Source: Epiperipatus broadwayi
Taxonomy: Eukaryota; Onychophora; Udeonychophora; Euonychophora; Peripatidae
Reading direction: 5' to 3'
Assembly (NCBI GenBank): GCA_028023455.1
Contig: JAQFVV010006630.1
Span: 535,696 to 599,695, forward strand
DNA length: 64,000 nucleotides
Position 1 is the first letter of the stretch. Each line of letters begins with the position of its first letter. The position numbers and the translations under genes were made by a program. This document shows positions 43,643 through 56,360 of the stretch, in pieces. The notes under the pieces were generated by a model. That model was not told the DNA's origin. It worked only from the letters and a program-made list of their open reading frames with translations, and ran no database searches.

Positions 43643-45975
43643 CTGCATCTGTTTACGAAATTATTCCTATAAAAGGCAGAGATTAAATAATTCTAATGAT
43701 GTAGTTATGTTTCAAAAAAGGTAAATTTTGTAAAGATTATTTGAATGCTATTTACTCTGATAAATTTATTAAAAGTATTTTATTTAACATCAATTATGGT
43801 AGTGTTATTCATTGTAATAATGTGACAGATAATAAAAAATAATACTTCATTTCTTTACCTTTTAAATTATTTTTTTATAGAATTATAAGTAAAAATAGAA
43901 AGTTGTTTGAAATAAGCAAATTGCTTAAAAAGAGGTATTACTTTGAATAATTTATTAAAAAATATAAAGGAAATTTTTGATAAAAAGATTATTCCTGGAG
44001 TAGTATATATTACTCCTGGATTTTGTAAGAATGTATATAGCAGGGGTGGCCAAACTTTTAGAGGGGGGGATGACTTTTTTGATGAAAGCGTATCTTAGGG
44101 TGACTACATTTTTTCCAGGGCTTTGAACATGAAACCAGCAAAAAAACGTTATTTTTGCTGGAACAGAAAAAAATAACAGTTCGGAGTCCTATTTTCTTTT
44201 AGAATGAACTTACAAATTGGCATTTTTTTATTTCAGCTTTTTAAATACTCACAAAAATTGGTGACATTTTTAGAAGATGCTTATGAACTGGTGATTTTTT
44301 TTACAAAGATCCTAACTGTCAGAAGACATTTTACTATAATTACTAACTTTAAAGTGATTATTACAAAAAAGAAATATAATTTCTATTTTTTGTGCCATCT
44401 CGCAACCATTTTTGGTTGCATTTTTTCTATTTTTTACTTAATTTATCGTAAATTCATAGCTTTATTGGTATTTAAAATTTTAATTCCAAAATAATCTTCT
44501 ATTGGCAGTATTTTTTGCAAAACAATCAATTTCTCATTGTGGTCTCTTGTAAATAGGCCCACCTCTTTTTTCTTACATGATGATACAGCATGACTATCAA
44601 TGTCAGCTATTGTTTTCTAGATGTTTCTAACTGTCAAAGTCATAAATCAAATCAAGATGTTTTGTGTTTTCATAACAGATTTTAAATGTAAATTAATATA
44701 TTTCTCATAAATTTTTTTACATTAAAAATTAAGTTTTTACATTAATTTACCCAAATATAAATTTAGATTCAAAAATTTGTAAATGTTACAAGAAAAATAA
44801 TGAAGAGGAAGTGAACAGTGATGGACTGTTATCTAAGACAAGTGAATAACATTGACCACTATTTGCATATCAATGACATTCGGTGATAACTAGCAAAACA
44901 ACTATTTGTCATAATATTTATGCATTTTATGATTATTTTTACACTATATTGATTAATACTGTGGCTAGATTTTTATTTAAAATGTTTAATTTTAGCTAAA
45001 GAAAAGACAACAGAAGTGAATAATCAGCAATCGTTATTTTTAAAACACAAGAAATCACTGGCATTTTCACGTTATGATGGGTTGTAATAGAATTCTTTTG
45101 TTTTACTGCAGGCTATTTTTCATTTGTTTTTCTTACATTTTTCTTCAGTTATTAACATTATTTAAATTTTTTTGTTACATTTAATCAATTTGAATGTAAA
45201 ATAATTCAATTTTTAGAAGCTAAATTAAAACAATTCTGATTATTGTATTTTCTGAAAAAAAAAAAACAGGCTAGATATGTATTTAATTAATCAAATTTCT
45301 CAAATTTTTACTCAATCTGGCCAATAAGAAAATTTACCAGACAAAATGTTAGATTATCTCAGCTATCTCTAGTATTACAATTTTAAATTACTTAAAAATA
45401 ATTATTTTCTAGAGCTGGTCCTGAATTTTAAAAACAATTCAAGAAAAAAAGTTATTTTAGAATTGTATTAAAATAAATTAGTTGCAAATTTTACAAAAAA
45501 AAGAAATTACATAGTCAATTTCCAGAGATGTTGTAGTCGATGTCTTGGCCATCCCTGATATATAGAGTAGTTTGAGTTTAAATAAAAGAATAAAAGTACA
45601 TAAAAGTAGGGCTAAAAATAAATATCTGTTTTTTTTTTATATATCCAGGAAAGAGATATAGACCACACTATTAATTTTGATGCGGTTAAGGTTGTCTTCT
45701 TTGAAAGAAATGAAATTAAAAGAAGAATTAAATAATTTTTTTTATTAAAAATTTCTGATGGTGAAGCAATTAATTTGTTTGAGAATTCTTTTAATATTAA
45801 GAGTGTATGGGATGTAAGTGGGAATTGTGGGTAATATGTAGCCTAAATTTATGTTTTAGTCCTTTACATTTGAAAGGTTTGCCTATAGCAATGAAATCAT
45901 TGGTTATGTTTTAGAGTTTATTTCTTTGGCTAGTCTGGTTTAGTTGTGAATTTGGGGAATTTTTGATTATTTTAT
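43643..45975 (+). pseudogene. second Penelope-like family, plus-strand copy split by a hAT-like element
   Basis: 43643-44040 carries degraded PLE sequence ending IIPGVVYITPGFCKNVY, the start of a GIY-YIG domain. 45566 onward continues with SLSLNKRIKVHKSRAKNKY, then INFDAVKVVFFERNEIKRRI, the typical GIY-YIG end. A hAT-like element of 1517 bp separates the two exactly inside the nuclease motif. The 3' region to about 45975 is shared in inverted form with 41474-43642. Inactive. Confidence 0.75.
44041..45557. mobile_element. hAT-like non-autonomous DNA transposon (1.5 kb)
   Basis: Starts CAGGGGTGGCCAAACTTTT and ends in the complement of CAGGGATGGCCAAG, the well-known hAT terminal consensus. The flanks GTATATAG (44033-44040) and ATATATAG (45558-45565) match at 7 of 8 positions, fitting the 8 bp hAT target duplication. 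No transposase frame is visible; a 96-codon frame at 44204-44494 is not recognisable. Non-autonomous or strongly decayed. Confidence 0.8.
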
Positions 45976-46369
45976 TGACTAGTTTAGCCTAAGGCTTTTA
46001 ATGTTTACATATTTATATATATGTTATTTAAAGATCAACTGTGGTTTTCTTGATAACTCAGTAAGATTATGTGAATTATAGATATACTTATACACTGCAG
46101 TCTGTAATTCTGAATTTGTTCAATACTATGATTATCTTTGGTTTGTGCTAAGATGAAATACTTAATTGTTGGCTGATTAGCATTTGCTTCTTATTTGTTA
46201 ATGTTTATGTGAATTTGTAGAATTGATGGCTGTGCATAATGTGAAAAAACTTCCAGTACGTCAGGCAAAAGCTATACTTTAAAGCATCACCATTTATAAC
46301 AGGCATTAGGTCATGCTTATAGATTACATGGCAGAGGCTACTCCCAATGCAATTTTTATGTTTTTAATC
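45976..46369. other. AT-rich sequence, no gene seen
   Basis: Nothing recognised. Confidence 0.35.
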
Positions 46370-46720
46370 CATGACCTTGAGAACTTTTCACATTCAGAAA
46401 TTTTACTTTAACACTCAAAAATATTCCTAACAATAATATTTTTAACACAAATAACTGTCACTGAATTATTGCAGTGAGAACAAATTGCTGTAATTCAAGA
46501 TCTTTTCATTGACAGAATTTTTTTACTTCATTTAGGTTTTTTTTATGTGCTCTTTGATTCTATTCATTTTTTTCTTTTACATATACAACAATGTATAATA
46601 AGAAACTGTCTTTACATCATCCTCATTTCCAATTTGTTTCTTACTATTGATTTTTTTTTCTTTGTTTTTATATTTTTTATTTTATTCCAATCCTTTAATT
46701 ACTAGCAATCAGCTATATTT
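46370..46720. repeat. dispersed repeat related to 50756-51055
   Basis: Shares, in order, AACACTCAAAAATATTCCTA versus AACATTTAAAAGTACTCCTA, ACAAATAA, GAATTATTG, CTTTTTTTT-rich blocks, TCCAATTT and TTTTATTTTATTCC versus TCTTATTTTACTCT. Together with the 40.5/50.5 kb pair it may be one longer family. Noncoding. Confidence 0.45.
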
Positions 46721-48365
46721 GAATCAGCACTGATTACTAAATTTAATCTTAACTAAGCAATGTGTCATCTCTTCAATTTGAATATTTATTTTTATTAATT
46801 ATATATGATGCTTTTTTATTTGAGGGTAATGTATCTTGTAGTTTTAAACAGTAGCACAGTAGCCTAAATTCACATAATTATACCAAATTCCTCTAAAAAT
46901 AGTGAGACCATGAAATGATGATATGTATTTCCATTTTTCATTTATAAAACTTTTGCTTTGGAACATTGTATTTAATAAATTTTTAAGCTGTAAAGTTAGT
47001 TGATTTCCTTTTTTGAGAAATGTTTGTGCCATGCACTAATTAACACAATACAACATCCTTTATTAATATAAGAGTCTTAAAAACAAAGTTGGTAGTCCAG
47101 ATTCTATAAATTATGGGATATTAATGATTAATTTAAAGTAAGAACGAAACCACTGTTCACATTATATGTATAATCATGCCAATATGTCCCTCCATGTGTG
47201 AATTTTTATGCATTAGAATTGCAAGTTGATACTGCAATACTTGTTCAAACTCATTGTTTAATCCAAAATCCAGAAAGGTGTTGACTGATCAATACTGTAA
47301 ACCAGGTCTTCTACCATAGATGAATTTACAAGGAAAAACTAAATGTTATCAGGAAAACTTGACAAGTATACAGATAGTCCCAGGAAATATCAATTGAAGA
47401 ACCATCCAAAAGCAGCAAGAAATGTGTGTATTGCAAATTTGCACACATAACTGCACAATTTCAAACAGAAATCTACCTGAGAAGTGATCATGATATATAT
47501 ATATATTCATCTTCCAGATAATAATAGAAAATGCACCATAATTTACTTAGATTTATATTTCAGTCGAACATAAAAATTGGTACCGCTATTTCCTATTCTG
47601 TTTATTTAGTTTCCACATTACGTGAAACCCAATGTACCCATCTCTACAAAATAAATTCAGTATTTTTTTTCTGGCTTTATTCCTCTGAGCAGTACAAAAA
47701 TTCTAAAGATTGCAACTATATATCAGAGATCTATTTCATTGAACTCTTTACACTCTTTGTTGAGAATCTTTTAAGAGATGTATAAGTATGACTGTTAGTC
47801 AGAATTTCCTGCAATCTTAGTTATGCTTTCTATTGTTATTTCCCTTTTATGCTGAACTTATTAATGATCTCAATCACATGTTTTTTTATTATGGAATGAA
47901 GATATATTATCTTTTATATAATTCTCTAGCATTAATATAAAATTATCTAGACTTATTTGAAGATTTATTTTACTGTTTTGAACCTCCTCTTTCCGTTTAG
48001 TTGAACTCATTAGCTAGCTGTTTTCCCTTATTAAGTGAACTGGCAAATTGTTAAAACATCTATTGATTAATACCAATATGAATCTGCTCTATCTTAAGGG
48101 GTAAATTTCTTTTAATTATCTAAATGATCCATTCTTTGGTCAGGAGATGATCTAGTACATAATATTTTCCAGTATTTTTCTCTTTAATAGTTATCTAATA
48201 CTAATTCTCCACTTTTTAAAGAGTCAGGTTTGTTAAACAGAAAATCCTAGGCTTGAAAGGTTTCCTATAGTAAGTGGCCATATTTTATAGCCACTGAGAT
48301 ATGTGAGACTAATTAGATGCTCCACAAGTACTTTACAAGCCTGATCTCAAAGTTTCCAATTTTTT
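46721..48365. other. AT-rich sequence, no gene seen
   Basis: An 84-codon frame at 47531-47785 has no recognisable motif and I do not call it. Nothing else stands out. Confidence 0.35.
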
Positions 48366-48478
48366 TTCCATATGACATTGCATCGGCTGGGAGGTGAACC
48401 CACAACAACCATCTGCAAACAACTGCTTTCTTGCAATGCAGTTGCACTGACCTCTCAACTAACAATGCTTGACAAATT
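48366..48478 (-). mobile_element. tRNA-derived SINE, copy 2
   Basis: The minus strand reads GTCAAGCATTGTTAGTTGAG AGGTC (A box region), then GGGTTCACCTCCCAGCCGAT (B box region) and GCAATGTCATATGGAAAA. Matches copies at 36700 and 51070. Here the middle is longer than in copy 1. Confidence 0.75.
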
Positions 48479-48559
48479 TTTAGTGATTCATTTACTATAT
48501 TAGGCAAGTAATTGCATTATTGGTGTGTAATTTTAAGAATTTTTTCTCTAATTATTTTT

Positions 48560-49560
48560 TTTATTTCTCTATCACTTTCTCTTATGTGGCTGGCTTTTTG
48601 AATTCTATTTTCTGATTTATGTTTTTGATAAATTGTTTATTCTTATCATTTTCAATCTCTTTATAGTTGATCTCTACCTGATTTTTTCATTAATTTTTAA
48701 TTTTATTTGTATCATTTAAATTCTTTTATTTCCTTTCTTTTTTAATTTTCCTTCAACATCTTATATCCATAATTCATTAGTATTTATTATTTTTTTATTT
48801 TCTTCTGCAACTAAGATAGCTTTTTCATTTTTATTTTTTTACTTTCTTTGCTTTGTATTATGCCTTCTAACACTTGAAGCAATATGTTGCCTAAATTCCT
48901 ATTCTCCTTAATCTCTGGATATTTTCCATTACTAGAATGAACTTCACAATTTTTGGATATGCTTTCCAATATAATTTGATATGCTATTTTTTTTCTTTAT
49001 TTCATTTAATGCAATTTCCACTACTTATTGATTTCTCTTATTTTTAAAGCATTCTCTCCATGGTTTGGTAAGTTTTGTTTCATAATTTGTGGATTTTTTT
49101 TCATTTTCATTTGACATTCCATCATTTTCTGACCTTCGACTTTATTTTCTTTTAGCATCTTCTCCGTAATTCACTGGCTCTCCTATTCTTTTTTTTTGCC
49201 TTTATCATCTATTATAGCTGGCTGTTTCCATCTTCTGATGTTCTTGCTCTTGAAAACTAATTTTATTTAATGCTTGTGAAATCTTTAGTTCACCTTTATT
49301 CCTTATGTTTTCCTTTTTTCATGTTTTCTATTTGTATTTTTTATTAACCTTGATCTTGTTAACACTGACTTCTTTTGCTTACTTTCAATGTAGTGCTTTT
49401 CAATAGTTATAAAATTTATTTTCTTTTACTACCCCATTAAAAAGATCATCAACCCCCACTCCTTTTTTGCACATCTCTCTAATACTAGCTAATATGTTTA
49501 AGTCCACTATTTTTATGATCTGGTTACTCTGATGATTTTCATCTTTTTATCTATATTGTC
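48560..49560 (-). pseudogene. decayed coiled-coil/ORF1-like reading frame
   Basis: On the minus strand, pieces such as DLNILASIREMCKKGVGVDD (about 49430-49500), ENDGMSNENEKK and KKRIGEPVNYGEDAKRK alternate between frames with many stops. The composition is Lys/Glu/Asn-rich, like a coiled-coil ORF1 or gag-type protein. No family identified. Probably an old retroelement first ORF. Confidence 0.35.
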
Positions 49561-50479
49561 ACTTAACTATTTTTCACTATTTCAAAGTATTAATCTTAGT
49601 TATAGCTCTTATTTATTATTACTAATCATTTATTTATCTCTTTGGAGCCATTCTCAAGTTTCAACTTTATTTGTATTTCTTTCCATAAAACTATACTATT
49701 TTTAGACTTTATCTGATGTGAGTTCTCATAATTTATTATTCATTTTAACGCATTGAATTGGTTAATTTTTTTAAAAAAAACATTCTTTCAGACTAAACTC
49801 AGTTCAACTCATGTGTTAAACATTCATCTGTGCATTAAGCAAACACACTGATCACACGATTTATGTCCTGAGAAATTAGATAAATACTGTTAGCTCATTT
49901 AAATACAAACAGATAAAGAAACTATATAAATATATATAATCTCTTTTTGTAATTTGTTGAGTTATTCATTTTATTATTTTCTTTACAATTATAAATTATA
50001 TACCAATAAACAAATGTACACCAAATTAATTAAAACTGATGCTGTAGATGCTGATTAAACAACATATCACTTATATAATTTTATGCCACTTATGCACGAT
50101 ACTGGATTACATTTTCTAATCACTCTACATAAAAGTATCTCTTAGAGTTTTTTGCTCAATTTTTAATCACAAGTCATTATTTATGGGGCTTGAATTATAT
50201 CATCCTATACCAATGCATCCCATTTTTGTTTCAAAAGCATACATATGGATTAAGTGTAATCAATAAACACTATCACAATTTTAGACCATTAATATCCTAG
50301 CCCTCTTCCAGTTCAAAATATGATTTCCCATGAGTTAATGTAAATTGTTTACATTTAGAATGAGATTCATTAGATAAAAAAATACAAACAACTAAATAAA
50401 TTTCTATAACAAAATCATTTATTTAAGAATATAGATTGGTATTTATTATTGTAGATATATATTTTGCATAGACAGTCAT
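49561..50479. other. AT-rich sequence, no gene seen
   Basis: Nothing recognised. Confidence 0.35.
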
Positions 50480-51055
50480 CATTATTTTTCTTGAATGTAT
50501 ACATATAAGACAGAGCATGTCAGTGCATTATTTTAAAATTAAAGTTTAATCATGATAGGCATTAATCTGCTGTCTTTCTAAATATATTAGTAGATCCTTT
50601 ATTTCCAATAGATGCATTCCATTTTTATAAAATAATTTTGTAAAAAAATAAATAAATTAAATAACAGTAACAAAAAAATTGGAATATTTGGTATTCTCCA
50701 TTATAATATTAGTAATTATAAAAAAACAAACTATAGTATATAGCTATGATCATAGTAACAGGTTTAGCTTAACATTTAAAAGTACTCCTAATAATTCATA
50801 TTATTTTTTATACAAATAATTATCTTTGAATTATTGTGGTTTACTATACTTAGAACCTTTAGGATTATTTATCTTGCTTAGATATGCAGTGCTCTTTATG
50901 TGCAGTATGATACTCAGCCAAAGTTTTCTTCTTTTTTTTTTCCTTCTATATTTTTCTATGGCAGCACATAATGAAATCTTTCCATCTTTCTCAGTTCCAA
51001 TTTTTTTTATTGTTGTTTTTTCTTGAATTTTACATTCTTATTTTACTCTAATTCT
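50480..51055. repeat. dispersed repeat copies (match 40486-40640 and 46370-46720)
   Basis: The left part (50490-50640) matches 40.5 kb. The right part (50756-51055) matches 46.4 kb. A SINE follows directly at 51070. Noncoding. Confidence 0.5.
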
Positions 51056-51069
51056 AAAATTACTATTTT

Positions 51070-51172
51070 TTCCATGTGTCATAGCATCGGCAGCGAACCC
51101 ACAACCGTCTGCAACCAACTACTTGCTTGCATGGCGACTGCGATACCTCTCGGCTAACAATGCAAGACAAAA
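51070..51172 (-). mobile_element. tRNA-derived SINE, copy 3
   Basis: The minus strand has TTGTCTTGCATTGTTAGCCG, AGAGGTATCGCAGTCGCC, GTTGTGGGTTCGCTGCCGAT and GCTATGACACATGGAAAA. It has the cleanest B box (GGTTCG) of the two minus-strand copies. Confidence 0.75.
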
Positions 51173-51639
51173 ATTACTATTAAACAACTATTTATCAATC
51201 AACGTTTATCGGCTTTACCAGATTTAGGTAACAATTCAATGGATATATATATTTTAAAGTGTAAATACAATTTTTATCATACAATTCGTTTCTGACTTAA
51301 TTATTTATTTATATTTGTCTTTATTTTCTGCACAAGAAAGTATAAGTTGTTTACTTTGAACCTTTTAAAAACTAATAATTTAAAAATCAGAAAATATGGA
51401 ATCTAATTAATGTAAAAACTATTTTTTAAAGATTTTGTACAATAACAGCATATAAATTTTAAATTTTCGATAGTATTACAATACTTTTAATTTCATACTT
51501 GAATTTCTTGAATTTTCATCTTTCTATTTAACAAGTTTCATATACATATTGTTTGCATAAGCTAATCAAAATAAACATCTTTCATTTTTTAATCCTCAAT
51601 TTTCAGTTTTCTGCGCTCACATTCTAAATAACCAATAAA

Positions 51640-52077
51640 GAATATAAAATGTTTTATTTCTATAAGTACTTTCTTTAAATAATTTAAAGTATTTACCTTT
51701 TTTATTTGGAAATAATATTTATTGTAATTTAGAGCATCAACCGCGTTTGGTTAAGTTTACATATTTACAATATATATATAGGTTTACATTTAATATTAAA
51801 GAAATAAAAATATTAATGGAAGAAAGGAATCATAAAAAGAGAAAAATTAAAGAGGCAATTTTAATAGATAAATATAAAGATAATGTTATTAATAGGAAAG
51901 TTGCAAATATGGCCATACACAGCTTATGGAAATTTGTGTAACATTAAAATAAAATAAAAAAATTGAAATTCAGTTAAAGCTGATGAAGATTACTATGTAA
52001 TTGAAAGTGCTACTAAAGAATTTGAAATATAATATTTATGTTACCATTAAATTATTTACATTATAATATATATATAT
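51640..52077 (+). pseudogene. Penelope-like element C-terminal fragment
   Basis: The plus-strand frame to 51941 ends with a stretch including MEERNHKKRKIKEAILI, then KYKDNVINRK and IHSLWKFV, then stop. This is the typical end of a PLE GIY-YIG protein (basic KRKIKEA helix, then a Trp near the end). It differs from the two families above. The LTR element at 52078 is inserted shortly downstream. A hammerhead-like motif follows the stop. Confidence 0.65.
51966..52026 (+). ncRNA. hammerhead-ribozyme-like motif downstream of PLE stop
   Basis: CTGATGA (51980-51986) and GAAA (52003-52006) flank a hairpin, GATTAC-TAT-GTAATT. After GAAA, AGT-GCT-ACT can form stem III, followed by A as the cleavage base. 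AAATTC upstream pairs with GAATTT downstream as outer stem I. The inner part of stem I is unpaired, so activity is doubtful. The position just after a PLE coding end is where such ribozymes are known. Confidence 0.35.
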
Positions 52078-55000
52078 TGTACCCTTACTTCTCGATGTAT
52101 AATATACTTTGAAATACGACTAGCTCAATTAAATCATAATGCTTAATTAAAATTTGCATATCTATCTTTAATTTACTTTTATACTATCATATTCTAATTA
52201 AATTTATTATCAATTATCAAAATCAATATATTTCTATAGTATGTACTAATTAAATAAGTATTTATCAAAATCATGAGACTGTGAAGTAAAGTTACAAAGT
52301 AATAAGTAGATTTACATTGAGTCAATATCTTCCAAACATATTGTCTCAATGGCATAAGAATACTATCACCTCCTTATTAACTTACTACTACCTCTATAGC
52401 ATTCTTATGGCTTTTAAATAAAATAAATTATCTTTAATAATAATAAAATAAATAAATCTTAACTTTTAATTTTTAAAATATAATTAAATAATCTCAGGTT
52501 CTTCTAATTATCTTAAAGTAATGATAACTCATGTAAATAAGTATGATATGGGATTTTATATCAAACCTAAATACACCTAACTTATACTAATAATAATAAT
52601 ACTCAATACTAATCCTAGGGTATAACTTAATCTTATCTATTTCTGTTATATCATCAATCATTAAATAAATAAATAATCATGTGTATATCTTTTATTTTCA
52701 TATAGTATCTTAATTTTGGAATAGATCAAAATCTTATAATTCAATAATCTGTGGCAATAAATAATATTGTACTCTTATATTATGCATTATAATTACTCTA
52801 TGACCATTGTAATATGATGTAATAATGTCAATCAATTCTCATAAATGATAATCAGGAAAATATTGTATTTATTTCTAAAATAATATTAATAAATTCACAT
52901 TGTGCAAATATTATGTTTCTTCAAATTATCTGCTGTCAAATGCTGTGGTGCAAAATAATGAACTCGACACACTTTTAAAACAAATTAAACAAATTTATTT
53001 ACATTAACTTTGATTAAGAATTTATTTACAATATTTACAGTTCAAATTATGAAAACAAAGAAAAATAAAAATAAGAAAATAATAATACAATATGTTTACA
53101 CTGTTATTAACTCATACTCCTATAAGTAATTATACATTCTTTAAAATGCTGTATTAATAACATTAAAGTATGTTTTCAAAACTCAGACTTTAAATAAATA
53201 TCAGTGAACTTCAATTATTACACAGAAAAATTTATGTAAATAATCTTTATGTAGCATATGTAAACAATTAAACTTTATTAATTAAATTGCTACATCACTT
53301 AAGTATTGCTATTATTCATTTTATAATGTACTAGTATGTGTTTACTTTATTATCAGCATTACTTTAATAGCATAATATAGAAACTAATGTATCCTTGTAA
53401 TGTAATAACAAATAATTGATTATAATTTTATATTTCACTTAATGCAATTCATGCTATATGTTTTTATTAAATATGCATTACATATATGTACTGTTAAAAT
53501 AATAATATTTAAATTATTCATCAATTTCAAATTCATAAAGCACTATATTAGATAAATTTTATGATTCTTTTCTGTGTGAAATTATTACTTTAATCCATGT
53601 GTTATACTACTCCTTCCTAATAAATTTCTATCTACAAAACATCCTTTAAAACTTATTTAAACTTTCCGGAAAAACAATCATCTACTTTACATAAATACTA
53701 ATTATTCAAAACTATTTATACTTCATCATATTCAGTAAACCTTTAATTCAAACATAAACTTCTACATAAAACTTAACTTAATTTATCCAATAAAATATAA
53801 TAAAATATAAACTTTGAAATCTCTTCCTAACTTTTAAATAAAATAATTACCGATATGAATAATAAATATAATTTTAATACTTCCATAACATAATAAAAAT
53901 AAAAATCAAAATTTATTTACGAAAGAATCATATAATTATTTCTAAGCTTCTTATGTAATGTTGTATCATATTTATATCATAAATTCAAATTATGCATATT
54001 TAAATAAAACTGTTACTGCCAATATAATGTGTGTGTATTTTTAAAATATTCATACATCCATTCAACAATAACATATCATTCGGTTGATCTAAAGAAAACA
54101 TATTAAATACATTAAAATTATTATTATTATACAATTTTTACCATCAATAATGATTTAATGTACAGTCCATCTTCCAATATTCTTCGGAATTACAGCTTCA
54201 TAGAATAAATTACATTTATACTTACAATCATTCTTTAACATATTACGTTTTATATTAATTATAAGATAAACTTATGCAATTAATTATTATATTACTTTAG
54301 TTATTAATTTTAAGAAATGTACCTATCTTATTTTTAATAGATTAATATTATTTAACTTTTATATTAGATAAATAAAACAAAATTTATATTACATGACTCC
54401 ATCGATGTTTTCTTTTCCACCATAAAGTTTTTTAAAATCCTAGGCACATATTCACTAGCACACCATTTCCTGTTTCCGGTCCATCACGTGTTTTTTTAAA
54501 AGTTTATGAAAACGAAAATGTTTTTTTTAAAAAAAAAACCAAAACAAAAGTTAATAAAATTAAAATAGTTTATCTGATCCTGATTCAGTTCTTTAAAAAA
54601 TATTATTTAAAAGTTATTATTCTTAAATTAGTCTATAGTTTTATGAAAAATTATCATTTAATTATTTTAAATTAACTGGGACGTCCACGTATCACTTGCG
54701 CATTTCTTATCAACATATCTAGGTAAGAATAAGCTTCTTTATTTATAAACGACCTGCGTTTAAATTATTTCAATATAATAATTTTATTATATTAAGATTT
54801 TTAGCTAATTATATTTCAATTGATTTGCCTTTAAAATCATCAACATTCAGTCTTTTAAACATAAAGACTTAACAAGGCAAGTATTTATAAAACTACTTTC
54901 ATTTTTAATATCTTTACTTAAGATATATTTTTTTAAATTTATAGCTTGCAAAAATACTTTCTTCATAAGAAGTATTTTATTCTCTAAAATATCTATTTTC

Positions 55001-56346
55001 TAATAATCACTATTAATTAGCTTTTAAAATTATATACTGTCCAAAATACTACTTTTCTCCATCTCGTAATTTTCCGAACTAATCCAGCGTTTGTCATATT
55101 TCTAAGGTAAAGTTTCCGATATATTTTCACTATATATGATGTTTCCATGACCATTTGCTTGCAAATTGAGCTTCAATTTAGAGACGGTTGATTGGGAAAA
55201 ATTAAATTAACACTGCATATCTATTATTTAAAACTTTTATAGATTATTTATAACGACACTCTTGTAAATTTTAAAAAAAATGATTTTAGAGCGTCTATAA
55301 ATTTACTTAGCTATTTTTCTAATAGCACAATTAACTTGAAAATTCAATCACGAAGTCCTCCCCTAACAATTGAACTGAGCTTTTATACCGGAAGAAACTT
55401 CCCATTTGATTGGTAGATTAAACAATCAACTTTGCTGGCTTATTTACATATTTACCAACAACACAAAATTAAAAATAAATAATGACTTATTTAATATTTA
55501 ATATTTATTACATTATTACATTTTTAAAATAATTCTTATCGTTTATTTAAATCTATTAAACACTTTTTAAAAAAAATATATTATTCTACTTGATTTTAAT
55601 TTTAACTTTTATAAGATTATTTTTAAATAAACTAAGTATTTTTTATACGTCATATTTTTAAAACAATATTTTAAAATCAGATTTAATATTCTACATTAAA
55701 TATCTTTATTTTTATCTCGTGATAACTCACGTATTATTTATAAATTTTACAACATGATTTTTAAAATAGTTATGCAACTTTATTAGACAACTTCCACGCA
55801 TGTGTGTGTTTTAACTAACATCTGTTTTTTTTTTATAACACAAGAAACGCTTATCGTCGTCTAAAAATAAACTAACAATTGCATTTTTTAAAATAAATAT
55901 TTTTAAAATAAATAAGATATTATAACAGATTTTAAAATAATTATCCAATATTATTAAAATCAAATATTAATCTTCTATTTAAGTACTTATAATAATTAAA
56001 ATATTTATATTCTTTTATAATATTATTTTATCAACAATAAACATATGCATTTAATTTTACTTGTCTTTTAAATACTTTTAGCTTTAAATACCTATTTATT
56101 AAATATATTCATGCAGTATTGATTATGGCCATTTTTCCAACTATATATTATAATCATCATCATTTTAAAATGTCTCTCTCAATATCAGCACAATTTCACA
56201 TATCAAATACTCATAGATTGCTTTCATTAAATCTTTTGAAATATTACCATAAGCAAAATCAACATCACATATTCAAATATATCTTAAATTTAAAATTTTT
56301 AATAGATTAGCACAAAATTAGATGGTGACCCATACAAAAGGGCACA
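52078..56346 (-). repeat. 3' LTR (4269 bp) of the gag-only element
   Basis: Starts TGTACCC at 52078, where homology to the right copy begins (59789), and ends GGGCACA at 56346 just before a polypyrimidine stretch. TGTACCC and the complement of GGGCACA (TGTGCCC) form a 6-of-7 terminal inverted repeat. No coding capacity seen. The duplicated flank (target site) cannot be checked because the other outer end is outside the window. Confidence 0.85.
55381..55413 (-). promoter_or_regulatory. LTR promoter: CCAAT and TATA box (3' LTR copy)
   Basis: On the minus strand CCAAT (complement of 55409-55413) is followed by GGTATAAAAGC (complement of 55380-55390) about 20 bases later. These are the clearest core promoter words in the LTR. 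Placed about 950 bp from the LTR start, so U3 is about 1 kb. The same sequence is in the other LTR at 63094-63126. Confidence 0.5.
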
Positions 56347-56349
56347 TAT

Positions 56350-56360
56350 TCCCCTCCTTC
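56350..56360 (-). promoter_or_regulatory. polypurine tract
   Basis: The minus strand reads GAAGGAGGGGA, three bases before the LTR start TGTGCCC. This is the standard primer for plus-strand cDNA synthesis. Confidence 0.75.

Noticed and set aside
44204-44494. hAT transposase fragment
   Set aside because: The 96-codon frame shows no transposase motif and is mostly Phe/Ile/Lys from AT-rich DNA.
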